A DNA stretch of 64,000 nucleotides, taken from Duganella sp. BuS-21 (GTDB lineage: Bacteria; Pseudomonadota; Gammaproteobacteria; Burkholderiales; Burkholderiaceae_D). Numbering within the stretch: the first letter of the stretch is position 1; the number at the start of each line of letters is the position of its first letter. The DNA is taken from assembly GCA_041874725.1 (NCBI GenBank), contig CP097466.1:2418001-2482000 (forward strand). Reading direction: 5' to 3'. The position numbers and the translations under genes are program-made. Below, piece by piece: positions 36,521-44,989 of the stretch. The notes below the pieces were generated by a model. The model had not been told where the DNA came from. It made no database searches and saw only the letters and a list, made by a program, of their open reading frames with translations.

Positions 36521-37628
36521 GAACGATCACGCCTTGCACCACGCGGTTGACCGTACCGTCCGGGAATGGATTGTCCGGCGTCAGCCCCAGTCGCAGCGAC
36601 TGATGCAGGGCCAGCACCTGCGCGAACAGCACGTGGCACATGGCCAGCCATGGATCTGGCAGTCCGTGTGCCGCGCCGTCGATGGCGATCACCGCGCCGG
36701 CCACATTGTCGCGCCGTAGTTCGTCCAGCAGATCCTGGTCATAGCGCCGCGCATGGGCATCCTGGCTATGGAATAGCACCACCAGGCTGTCCTGGTTCAA
36801 CACCGACTTGGGACCGTGGCGGAAGCCCAGCGGCGTATTCGCCAGCGCCAGCGTGCGGCCGCCCGACAGTTCCAGCACTTTCAGCGCCGCCTCGCGCGCC
36901 AGCGCTTCCAGCGGTCCGGCGCCAAGGTAGATGATGCGCTGGAAATCGCGCTGGCCCAGCGCGTGCCAATCGGCGGCCTGCGTGGACAGCGCCTGCTCGG
37001 CCAACGCCGCCAACTGCGCCACGCGCTGCACCCGCACCGGCAGCGGATCGGGACTCAGCAGGGTCAGCGCCGCCAGCACCATGGTACTGAAGCTGCTGGT
37101 CATGGCGAAGCCCTGGTCGCAGCAGGCGGGCGGCAGCACCACATTAATGCTGTCCGGCTGGCCGGCGCCGTGGCGCGCCAGCTTGCCGTCCGCATTGCAG
37201 GTGATGTTGAGGAAGCGCGCACCCGGCGATTGTTGCCGCACCAGTTCGACGGCGGCTTGGCTTTCCGGGCTGTTGCCGCTGCGTGCGAACGATACCAGAA
37301 GTACCGGGCGTTGCGCCGGGAGATAGAAGGCCGGATGGCTGAGCAGGCTGGTGGTGGCCAGTGCCCGCACCTGGGCCGGCCAGGCCGCGTCCAGATGGTC
37401 GGCCACCAGTTCGCCGGCGTAGGCGGAGGTGCCGGCACCGGTCAGCAGCACCAAGGCGCGCGGGTCGGCCAACAAGGTGTGAAGCGCGTGGTGGGCGGCG
37501 GCCGGCAAGGCGTCGAGACAGGCCGGCAACTGGCGCCATACGGCCGGTTGCTGGGCGATTTCACGGGCGGTATGGGCGCCGCCGCGTTCGGCCCACCGCG
37601 TGGCGGGCAAGTGATGAAGCTGGGTCAT
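36507..37628 (-). CDS. agaS: SIS-domain sugar isomerase/deaminase, AgaS type
   Basis: ATG at 37626-37628 (MTQLHHLPATRWAERGG) chosen; an earlier TTG at 37652 would run into the operator region. About 373 residues with two SIS domains: LLTGAGTSAYAGELVADHL and VSFARSGNSPESQAAVELV in the first, IIYLGAGPLEALAREAALKVLELSGG in the second. AgaS converts galactosamine-6-P to tagatose-6-P with release of ammonia. It is first in the leftward aga-like operon, 35 bp downstream of operator 6. Confidence 0.86.
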   Translation of the reverse strand: MTQLHHLPATRWAERGGAHTAREIAQQPAVWRQLPACLDALPAAAHHALHTLLADPRALVLLTGAGTSAYAGELVADHLDAAWPAQVRALATTSLLSHPAFYLPAQRPVLLVSFARSGNSPESQAAVELVRQQSPGARFLNITCNADGKLARHGAGQPDSINVVLPPACCDQGFAMTSSFSTMVLAALTLLSPDPLPVRVQRVAQLAALAEQALSTQAADWHALGQRDFQRIIYLGAGPLEALAREAALKVLELSGGRTLALANTPLGFRHGPKSVLNQDSLVVLFHSQDAHARRYDQDLLDELRRDNVAGAVIAIDGAAHGLPDPWLAMCHVLFAQVLALHQSLRLGLTPDNPFPDGTVNRVVQGVIVHAYA

Positions 37629-37662
37629 GGTATCTGCACCGGAAAGTTTCAATCGAAATGAA

Positions 37663-37678
37663 TGGTAACGTTAACCTA
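37663..37678 (-). promoter_or_regulatory. LacI-type operator 6, before the aga-like operon
   Basis: TGGTAACGTTAACCTA on the plus strand, the best match to the set. It places the leftward aga-like operon under the same LacI regulator as the lyase genes more than 12 kb away. Confidence 0.7.
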
Positions 37679-37740
37679 TCCACTTCGCCAGTCCCTTTTT
37701 CGAATTTTCGCTATGACTGCTGAAATGAAAGTAGCTGTGA

Positions 37741-38307
37741 TGTAGGGCTGGCGCTACGTTGCCGGAACGTGGGGATTCCGCCCAAGCGACGACGCTCGAC
37801 TTCGACGCTGCAACGGTGACCGGCCAACTGCCGTTCGCCAACCTGATCGCCTCGTACGCCGGCACCAGCGATGTGGAGGACGGTTTCACGTTCACCAGCA
37901 CCGGCCCAGGCCCGGACGCCGTCTTGGCTTCCGCCCTGAGCTTGAACGCCGGTTCGTATTCGCTGGGTGAAACCCTGTTGGGCACCACGACGCCGACCTC
38001 GAACAGCGGCCTGTTCAACATCACCGCGTTGAACCTGCTGCGTTTCCCGCTGTTCTTCAGCACTACCGTGACCTTTATCGGTACCAAGGCTGATTTGACG
38101 ACGACGGTTTCGCAGAAGTTCAAGTTCACCAACAATAATTGGGGCACGCTCAACTTCGGCACCGACGTCGTCTATCTGTCGTCGTTGAAATGGACGCAGA
38201 CCAGCGTCTATGTGGTCGACAAGCTGAACGTGACCGCCGTGCCGGAACCTGAAACCTACGCCATGCTGCTGGCCGGCCTGGCAGCGCGCCGCCGCAAGCA
38301 AGCGTAA
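37741..38307 (+). pseudogene. Decayed PEP-CTERM secreted protein
   Basis: The open frame begins after a TGA at 37738-37740 and reads through a typical mature PEP-CTERM sequence of about 185 residues: a signal-peptidase-like SAQA site, Thr/Ser/Gly-rich beta strands and a C-terminal VPEPETYAMLLAGL plus ARRRK. Two defects are visible. The hydrophobic core of the signal peptide is missing, with no ATG in frame (only a TTG at 37759). The C-terminal membrane helix is about 6-8 residues shorter than usual between LLAGL and ARRRK. Without both ends it could not be exported and sorted, so I call it a relic. Confidence 0.65.
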
Positions 38308-38308
38308 T

Positions 38309-38458
38309 TTAGCTCCACAACTTTCGGCCTTCGGTTTCCAGCTGGGTCAGGTAGAGACGAAGGTCGAATTCATATTGATGGTAGTTGGGCTCCATATAGG
38401 TGCACAACTTGTAGAACGCCTTATCGTGCTGCTTTTCCTTGATGTGCGAAACTTCACC
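38309..38458 (-). pseudogene. 3' stump of a truncated gene at the island edge
   Basis: A leftward frame of 49 codons with very protein-like content (KAFYKLCTYMEPNYHQYEFD, then LRLYLTQLETEGRKLWS and a stop). It has no start codon and is closed upstream by a TGA at 38459-38461, exactly where base composition changes and the TGGACA repeats begin. It reads as the C-terminal end of a former chromosomal gene cut by the island. I do not recognise the family. Confidence 0.55.
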
Positions 38459-38475
38459 TCAAAGTAATGCAAATA

Positions 38476-38573
38476 TGGACAACGTAAGTAGTTGATTTTT
38501 AAAGATGGCTTCTTTTGTCGCGTGTCCATCAAGCGCTAAGTAAAATGGACAAAACCTGTTAGGTTTGTCCATT
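38476..38573. repeat. Repeated TGGACA(A) motifs and terminal inverted repeat
   Basis: Four copies of TGGACA, three with a following A: 38476-38482 (+), 38523-38528 (-, no A), 38546-38552 (+) and 38565-38571 (-). The last two form an inverted repeat, arms 38544-38556 and 38562-38573 with one unpaired A and a 5-nt loop. It ends 5 bp from the stop of the last gene of the recombinase module. It may be a terminator for that leftward operon, the recombinase-binding end of the element, or both. Confidence 0.6.
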
Positions 38574-38577
38574 CGGT

Positions 38578-38973
38578 TTACTGCTCTGTGGAGAGCCCTC
38601 TAATTGGCAGCACGTTCCCGCCGGTAAGCTTTGCTAGCTGTTTTTTCAGCGCATACAGCTCACGGACCAAACTTAGCTCTCTCGCGAGTGCTGTTTCAAG
38701 TTCATCCCGATATTGAGAAGCCTCGTGAGTCACTTTGTCAAGCTTGTCCTTGGCGGTTGACGCTGTAGAGGTTTGTTCTTGTGCCGCCTGTGCGATTTCT
38801 CTCCTAAGGTCATCGAATTCTGTGCGCGACTTCTTGATGCTACCGGCCTTTCTTCCCGCTTCAATCGCTACGGTATCGTTATTTATTTTTGCCCCCTTGG
38901 GAACCCGAAGCGGTTTTCGTTTCTTTAGGCGTTGCAGTGCCTCAAAATATTCATTAAGGACGTTGGACATCAT
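38578..38973 (-). CDS. Small HTH/coiled-coil protein of the recombinase module
   Basis: 131 residues. The N-terminal half has an HTH-like stretch (INNDTVAIEAGRKAGSIKKSR) reminiscent of the small third protein of Tn554-type (TnpC) and Gamma-Mobile-Trio (GmtX) elements. The second half (residues about 50-115) is charged heptad coiled coil. The GAGGAG ribosome-binding site is 3 bp before the ATG at 38973 and 6 bp before a second ATG at 38970. It is last in a four-gene leftward operon, 11 bp after the 663-residue recombinase gene. The relation to TnpC/GmtX is by position, size and general pattern only. Confidence 0.7.
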   Translation of the reverse strand: MMSNVLNEYFEALQRLKKRKPLRVPKGAKINNDTVAIEAGRKAGSIKKSRTEFDDLRREIAQAAQEQTSTASTAKDKLDKVTHEASQYRDELETALARELSLVRELYALKKQLAKLTGGNVLPIRGLSTEQ

Positions 38974-38984
38974 TTACTCCTCAG

Positions 38985-40976
38985 TTAGTTGGCTTCGCGT
39001 TTACGCACATTGATTAAGGCTTGTAAGTCTTGGAGCTCAGTTCGATATTCGACGGAGGCCTTGTCTAGCCGCTCCAACATGTTTTCCTGAGCCTTAATGG
39101 TCAAGTCTAGCTTCGTCATATTTCCGACTAAGTTTTTGCAATTGTCGGTCACGCATGCGGTGTGCAGCCACTGCACGGCCACCCTGTCACATGCCCCAAT
39201 GTTCGTGCAGCCTCCCAAAATCGTTTCCTTGTAGGCCATTTCGCCGTTCTTGAAGCGCTTCAACGTGACACTTCGGTCCATCAGCAATAAGCCATCAGGT
39301 TTTTTTAGCCGCTGTTGTACCCAGTTTCCGTGTCCACCGAATAGGGTGTCATCAGACATCAAGACGTGGAGAAGATAACTAAGTCCGGAGGATTCGGATT
39401 GAGCCTCCTGCCACTCAAGCCCGAAATGGTCCTTGTGGTTACCTATAAAATCCCGGGCGAAGCTAGAGCCTCTCGCGTAGTAAAGAGACATCTCATCTGT
39501 AAGGTGTTTAAGCTGCCGGCGTAGGGATGGTAGCGACACGAGGCCTGAGCGTTGGGCATATAGCGCGAGTGACCGTCTAGTCTGGTGCGACGTAAAATTC
39601 CATTTTGAGCCGAGCTTGAATTTGTCTTCGGCACGCCAAGCCCGATGAGGGTCAATGTGCTCCAGTTCGATTAAATCGCCGTCCTCAATGCTAGCCAGGC
39701 AGCTGTCAGGTAGCTCTCTGTGGCCCATCCGCCCGGGCACGAAGTCGCCATCGTCGGAAGTTAAGGCGGTACCGACAAAGCCCAAGTATCCGACGGAAAC
39801 GAATAACGGCAATCCCCTGTCGCGTTCTGGCGATGCTTCAGGGGACACTCCATGGAAACCATATATGACATCAGCGATTTCTCTGGCCACCTTGATAGCG
39901 TCGGCTCCATTTTGATTGGTAACCCATTGAGCTTGAGTCGCCAGTCCGTGCGAAAATTTCGTAGTTCGACCCTTGATGAGTTGATGCGACCTACCACCCG
40001 AAACTGTCTTTTGAAGGCAGTGGTAGGGTAGGCTGTTTACCTCGTCGTCACGCATGCCACTAAAAGTTTGAGCGGAAAGTTTCGCCATATACTGGGCTTG
40101 GCCAACAATTGCTGACATCGTACGTACATCAATTTTTTTAGTGCGGGCCTTGAAGTAGCTAACGGAACTTGCATCGAGCAAATCCGCGAGGTTAGGGAAT
40201 TTTCTACGCTCAAGTTTACGAGTCTTCTCTATCGTGCGCTGGACATTTGGATGCCGGCCTGCGCGCGGGTCTTTAGTGCATTGGTCCACGGCGGCGAGAA
40301 TATTTTTCGAGACCATTTTCCATTCGGCTAGCTCGTGCTCCAGACCAGCGATGAACTCAGAATATATCCGCGTCGGCATAGGTGGATGCTGTTGCAAGAG
40401 CTCACGATAGGATTTATTTTTTTCCTTTAGGTCCGAGAGGCGACTGGGAGCAACAACTTTGAATCCCAACACCTCAGAGTCCAAACGTTCTAGCAGCGTG
40501 AGTAATGAAAATAGGGTCTCCGCCATCCAACCAGAACAGTGACCTGTGATGAACTGAGACAGCTGTGTGTGGTCTACCAGGCTGGATGTCGCACTAGACT
40601 TCAGTGAGTCCGAATAGTGGGCCAGAGCGGTTAGAACACTCAAATAGTTTCCGAGCGTGCCTATGCTCAACGGTGCGCCGGTTCGCCTCCATATCAAGCA
40701 AAAAAATACGTAGCGAATTTCTGCGACAATTTCCTTCTGTCGTGAAGTTGCAGCTCCTTTCCCCCAGAATTGAAAATGAAGTTTTTTTTGACGACCGTCA
40801 GGGTCGTAAGCGGAAAAATCCCACACGAGGTCAACATAAAAAGACTTGGGGTTGCCCGCCTTATCTCTGCTAACAACGAAGCTTTCGTGAGGTCTCTGGC
40901 CGAGGTTGTCGATAAAGTCTTCAGGAGCGAATGCGTCTGCGGGCAAACTCAGCTTAGCTTGGAATAAAGTGTTCAT
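38985..40976 (-). CDS. Large tyrosine recombinase, catalytically complete
   Basis: 663 residues. Active-site set visible: R309 in FSGMRDDEVNSLP (box I), H464-x-x-R467 in SHQTRRSLALYA (box II), H491 in LKHLTDEM, and nucleophile Y499 or Y500 in LYYARG. It has a long N-terminal region (about 270 residues) of unknown fold and a C-terminal Cys cluster (C590, C596, C608, C613) that could bind zinc, followed by a coiled coil. Overall size and plan recall GmtZ/TnpB-like integrases rather than phage integrases. It is 1 bp from the upstream gene, so translationally coupled. Confidence 0.8.
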   Translation of the reverse strand: MNTLFQAKLSLPADAFAPEDFIDNLGQRPHESFVVSRDKAGNPKSFYVDLVWDFSAYDPDGRQKKLHFQFWGKGAATSRQKEIVAEIRYVFFCLIWRRTGAPLSIGTLGNYLSVLTALAHYSDSLKSSATSSLVDHTQLSQFITGHCSGWMAETLFSLLTLLERLDSEVLGFKVVAPSRLSDLKEKNKSYRELLQQHPPMPTRIYSEFIAGLEHELAEWKMVSKNILAAVDQCTKDPRAGRHPNVQRTIEKTRKLERRKFPNLADLLDASSVSYFKARTKKIDVRTMSAIVGQAQYMAKLSAQTFSGMRDDEVNSLPYHCLQKTVSGGRSHQLIKGRTTKFSHGLATQAQWVTNQNGADAIKVAREIADVIYGFHGVSPEASPERDRGLPLFVSVGYLGFVGTALTSDDGDFVPGRMGHRELPDSCLASIEDGDLIELEHIDPHRAWRAEDKFKLGSKWNFTSHQTRRSLALYAQRSGLVSLPSLRRQLKHLTDEMSLYYARGSSFARDFIGNHKDHFGLEWQEAQSESSGLSYLLHVLMSDDTLFGGHGNWVQQRLKKPDGLLLMDRSVTLKRFKNGEMAYKETILGGCTNIGACDRVAVQWLHTACVTDNCKNLVGNMTKLDLTIKAQENMLERLDKASVEYRTELQDLQALINVRKREAN

Positions 40977-40977
40977 C

Positions 40978-42855
40978 TCAAAATCCTAGTGTCATCAACA
41001 TGTCAGCTTTTGCTGACCAATACGGGTCCAATTCCCCGTCCTCATCAATTTCCTTCGTCACTCGGCTCACCATTTCCGGGTCTTGGGCCGCGATGTACGA
41101 GACAATTTCATCAATCCTTGAAATGGCAGGTTGCACCATCAGTGCGAACATTTCTTCGCTACCGGTCATCGGTGCGACCATGGCAATGACATATCGGCAG
41201 CTAAGTAGTTTTTTAGTGTCCGTTTCGTCGGCGTGTACCTTGAGCTTGTCGCAGAACAAGCAGCCTTCAGGGCGGACACAGTCTGGCTTTACAACAGGCG
41301 ATGGTTCTATCGAAATGGGTTTTCCAATGCCGGCGCACTTGCCAACAGCCCTTTCGGTTGCGCCGTCTAATTCTTCGCTCGGCCGCAAAACCTTGTTCGC
41401 CACTTGGGTCAGGAAGTCACTCATCTCTTCATGGTGCAAAGATTCAGACCCGGACGCATAATGTTTGCGAACGGTGGCTTCCGAATTTTGTAAGAGTAGT
41501 GAGGCTGTGGAGATGTCCGATTTTCGTATTAGCCAGTCACTCTTCGCCGCGCGCCAAGCTCGGGGCAACACTTTGCTGAGATTCGCGTCGATACGGCGCA
41601 GCATCGGAAACACTCGGTTGAGGTTAGATAAAATAGCGCGAGGTGGCGCTTTCGCTTTTGCGCTAGTGAAGAACAGGTAGTCGCAAGTCAGGCCTTCGAG
41701 CAAATATGACCTGAGCACTAAGTAGCGCTTAAAGGCCGGCAATGAAGATACCGGTAACTCGAACGACACCGTTTTACCACCAGCCCGCCACTTCACAGTC
41801 CGAAAGCCTTGTGCGGAGGGGACTATGTCGTAGTTCGTAGACCACTTCAGTGATACGACCTGAGCCCAGTTCATGGCCGTATCAGCGACAAACATGACCA
41901 TGTAGGCATTCATCGCTTGGCTGGCTAGCTGCCACCTGCTCGAGTGGAAGGGGTCTTTGTTCGCGATATCCATTTTCACTTTTGCCTTGTCGCGGGTTAC
42001 AGACGCAGTTCTTCTGTCCAATGGATATTGAACACGTAGTTCATCGATTGTGGCTAATCTGCCTTCCTCATAATCGTACCCAGCGTGCGCGATGCTTGCC
42101 TTGACCATGTCGGGAGTTTTGAACCAAGAGACGGCAGGGAAAACCCAAAGACGGTCATTGGGAAAATTCAGATAGCTCGGCATGGGTAGCGAGTACGGGT
42201 ATTGGCACTTTTCTAGGACGAAATCTGCGAGACCGTTAAACAAGCAGATGCAAAGACTCAAGAGTCTACCTTGGGCTAATTCAGATGGCGTAGACGTAGC
42301 TTTTCCTGTTTTTAAGTCCTTCCTCAGCAAATTCAGTCCCCGGCCAAGCCCATCAATTTCCAAGAAATCCCCGAGTATTTGCACGACAGTGTTGTGCTGT
42401 TTTGCGCCGGCATTCAAGCTGATGTCATTGCGAGATACACGGTCACGCATGTGGTCCAGGTAAGCTCTTACTCCAACTCTTGCATTCGTTTCGTTTGCGA
42501 GAACGTCGGCCAAATGATTGGCATCAGCCCATCTAACAAAAACAGAAAGCCGACTGTAGTGGTCATGCAGTGTGGGCATTCGGAAACTACCGGACGCAGC
42601 TACTGCCGAAATATGCATCAGGAGGTGTTTTACCCGGTCAGCCCGAGCAGGCGACGGTGGCGAGTTAGCTATCAGGCGTCGCGCATCATCAGCCAACAGG
42701 CCCGCTGTGGGTACTTTGGGAAAGCACAGCACACCGATGTCGACGGTCAGCGAAAGACCGAATTTCACAACAGCACGCTCTGGCTGAATCTCCAAGTCTA
42801 TCGCCAAGGGCATCGGGTACAGCAAGGTGCATAGGGCGTTCGGTTTAGTTTTCAT
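40978..42855 (-). CDS. Recombinase-related protein with degenerate active site
   Basis: 625 residues. The region 330-480 follows the tyrosine recombinase fold: FVADTAMNWAQVVSLKW aligns with box I but lacks the catalytic Arg; LPRAWRAAKSDWLI replaces H-x-x-R by R-x-x-R; LLLQNSEATVRKHYASGS keeps the HY end with a possible Tyr nucleophile. A C-terminal Cys motif (C526, C532, C535, C553; CVRPEGCLFC) parallels the one in the downstream protein. The missing Arg suggests an architectural or targeting partner, not an independent recombinase. It overlaps the upstream integrase gene by 4 bp. Confidence 0.7.
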   Translation of the reverse strand: MKTKPNALCTLLYPMPLAIDLEIQPERAVVKFGLSLTVDIGVLCFPKVPTAGLLADDARRLIANSPPSPARADRVKHLLMHISAVAASGSFRMPTLHDHYSRLSVFVRWADANHLADVLANETNARVGVRAYLDHMRDRVSRNDISLNAGAKQHNTVVQILGDFLEIDGLGRGLNLLRKDLKTGKATSTPSELAQGRLLSLCICLFNGLADFVLEKCQYPYSLPMPSYLNFPNDRLWVFPAVSWFKTPDMVKASIAHAGYDYEEGRLATIDELRVQYPLDRRTASVTRDKAKVKMDIANKDPFHSSRWQLASQAMNAYMVMFVADTAMNWAQVVSLKWSTNYDIVPSAQGFRTVKWRAGGKTVSFELPVSSLPAFKRYLVLRSYLLEGLTCDYLFFTSAKAKAPPRAILSNLNRVFPMLRRIDANLSKVLPRAWRAAKSDWLIRKSDISTASLLLQNSEATVRKHYASGSESLHHEEMSDFLTQVANKVLRPSEELDGATERAVGKCAGIGKPISIEPSPVVKPDCVRPEGCLFCDKLKVHADETDTKKLLSCRYVIAMVAPMTGSEEMFALMVQPAISRIDEIVSYIAAQDPEMVSRVTKEIDEDGELDPYWSAKADMLMTLGF

Positions 42856-44321
42856 ACCTTACCTCCTAAGGCCTGAATTGCTAGTTGTTTCAAATGGTCT
42901 CCGTATTCGTCGTTTGTCTTCCTTATGAAATTCAGGCGACCCCTGTACTGCAGGTATCCGTCCGTGGTTGCTGCCGATTTATGACCCATTCGCGACTTCA
43001 CATACTCTCGTGCTTGATTCAAAGTAATTTCTCCTTTAGCTACGCGCTTCAGCTGTTCATCAGTCAAGTTCATGCCAAAGGTCGCGCGTAAGTCATGAGG
43101 GCTGTAGTCGAAATTTGAATCATATGTACTTCGGATATAAGGGATGATGTAATCCCTGATGAGCTGTCGTACTGCTTGACCATTTTTTGCATGGCGACGC
43201 TTACTTATTGCGTTGTACTGCGCAGCGTCAGCTTTGCTTTCGTATAGGGGACTTCCGTGTGAGCTCAGGAACAGATACTGGTTCGCAGTGTCTCCGCCTA
43301 GCGCGCGGCTCCGCCGGACGGACGCCCTCTCACTTCGAGCATAGGTCATGAGCATTTCAATGAACCAAGTCGGAACGTGCAATACCGTTCGTTTATTTTT
43401 TTTGGTGTCGATACCAGTACCTGGACCAACCGGAATTCGCACTACATCTGTGCCGGGTGCGACTAAGTATTGCGCGGTCACGTGCTTGACTCGAAACGTC
43501 AAGACGGTCTGGATGCGTGCTCCTGTCAACAGGGAGAACAGTTGAATTAGCGTTAGCTCAGTGTGGCCATGTTTTGTGAGAGCCTCCAATACCCAACGTT
43601 GCTCCTTTTCCGGGAGAGGGCGGAGCTTTCCTTCGTCTTCGATGAATTCCGAGTAGGGGTCGTTCTGCTTAGCGACTTGGATGTCCAAGTCTGTCTTCTT
43701 GACGGTTTTCGAACCTCGAAGTCCGTTCTCGTAGGTGAACAAAATCATTCGGTCGGATTCCACCCAGGTCGGGTTTTTAAACGTCAGCACTTCCTCATTT
43801 TTCAGCCAACGATAGAACGAAATGACGGAGCTCATTCGGCGCTTTGCTGTTGTCGCGGACAGGGTGCCCGCTTCAATCGATAGCCAAAGTTGCGCCCGAT
43901 ATCGATAGGTTGGTCGCTCCAATTTGCGTTGGGGGAAGTGGGTCCAATCTATGCATGACTCTTCAACGAATCGGAGATAGGCAGCGAGGTCCGCTGCGAT
44001 GCAGTGATAAGTGCTCATCGATGGCTCTAGGCTCTGCTCCAGGCGTGAGGTGATATAGACCGCAGCCTCTGCCCAAGGCGTTCCTTTTGAGTCCAGCACT
44101 ATTGGGAATAGGTTGAAACGTGTTCCCATCCATTTGGGTTTACCGTCAACTCGGAACCCGGTCGCCGAGTCGTGACAGGGCTTCACAAAATAGGAGCGTG
44201 GGACTGCTCCGTTGGGCATCACCACCTCGTACGCCGAAGGGTCGTCTGACGAAGCTATTTCGGTAAGCTCCACGCGGGGAAGCAGTTTTTTGCTTGCTTT
44301 AGCATTGATAACGTTTTGCAT
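42852..44321 (-). CDS. Site-specific tyrosine recombinase/integrase, first gene of module
   Basis: 489 residues with full catalytic set: R269 (LLTGARIQTVLTFR), H409-x-x-R412 (SPHDLRATFGMNL), H447 (RMGHKSAATTD) and Y456 (DGYLQYRG). An N-terminal SAM-like core-binding domain lies at about 85-190 (YITSRLEQSLEPSMSTYHCIAADLAAYLRF in pieces). It resembles GmtY/TnpA-type recombinases in size and position at the head of a multi-recombinase operon. Its upstream region is AT-rich and holds no other clear gene. Expected role: cut-and-join at a specific attachment site. Confidence 0.85.
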   Translation of the reverse strand: MQNVINAKASKKLLPRVELTEIASSDDPSAYEVVMPNGAVPRSYFVKPCHDSATGFRVDGKPKWMGTRFNLFPIVLDSKGTPWAEAAVYITSRLEQSLEPSMSTYHCIAADLAAYLRFVEESCIDWTHFPQRKLERPTYRYRAQLWLSIEAGTLSATTAKRRMSSVISFYRWLKNEEVLTFKNPTWVESDRMILFTYENGLRGSKTVKKTDLDIQVAKQNDPYSEFIEDEGKLRPLPEKEQRWVLEALTKHGHTELTLIQLFSLLTGARIQTVLTFRVKHVTAQYLVAPGTDVVRIPVGPGTGIDTKKNKRTVLHVPTWFIEMLMTYARSERASVRRSRALGGDTANQYLFLSSHGSPLYESKADAAQYNAISKRRHAKNGQAVRQLIRDYIIPYIRSTYDSNFDYSPHDLRATFGMNLTDEQLKRVAKGEITLNQAREYVKSRMGHKSAATTDGYLQYRGRLNFIRKTNDEYGDHLKQLAIQALGGKV

Positions 44322-44485
44322 TTATTGGTTCCAAAATTGGGTTTTACTTGAAGCGTAACCATTCGGTTTTCAGATTGGTTCACAAGAGCTTTGATGTCAG
44401 GTTCGGAGCTAGCGATGTCTTTGAGGTATCTGCACTTGGAGGCGAGCAGGGAGTCGCCACTCGATTTTCTCGTCCTTCGTTTCAT
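44255..44485 (-). CDS. Possible small protein overlapping the integrase start
   Basis: A 76-codon leftward frame starting at ATG 44483-44485 (MKRRTRKSSGDSLLASK) and running 67 bp into the integrase gene. It is basic and could be an excisionase-like or leader peptide coupled to integrase translation. The ribosome-binding site is weak and there is no recognisable domain, so this may be a chance frame. Confidence 0.25.
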   Translation of the reverse strand: MKRRTRKSSGDSLLASKCRYLKDIASSEPDIKALVNQSENRMVTLQVKPNFGTNKCKTLSMLKQAKNCFPAWSLPK

Positions 44486-44989
44486 AACAACGTTTCGCCA
44501 TTTTCTTTCTCCGCTGAGCTGCTTGGGGGAGGCGATTATAGGCAGCAAGAAGCAGGCTTTACAAATTCCTGAAAAATTTCGTTATCGAAAAAATCGTCTA
44601 CGTTTTTCTTAGAATTTCTAAGCAGGTGTTGAGGTCACGGCTCCTTATTTAATAAGGCTTTCTGATAAACCTGTGCTCCTGAAAGGACAAGAAAATTGGG
44701 GACTCTAAACAGATGCTTATGTTTTTACTTGGAGCTGTGGAGAGGTGTTGGACTAGTAGCTTTTCGCGCAGCGAAAATTGAAGAAAATTGATGAAAATTT
44801 TGATGCAAAAATTTTGGAAAAAACTGCATTTTTCAACTTTTCAATTACCCATACCGATGTTTCGTTCGCGAGCGTGTACAATTTTCGCGACGAACTTCGC
44901 GCGCTTTGACTTCCGTATTGAAATGGATGTGCATCGTATATCGGCGGGTTTCGAGGTTTTGAACTCATAGGTTCTAACGTGTAGTTCTG
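44486..44989. other. AT-rich intergenic region, no supported gene
   Basis: Between the integrase operon and the HEPN gene. It contains a small inverted repeat CTTAGA/TCTAAG (44608-44622) and a very AT-rich stretch at about 44760-44860 with short AAAATTTTGATG-like runs. It probably holds divergent promoters. I see no RNA gene and no convincing coding frame. Confidence 0.5.
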
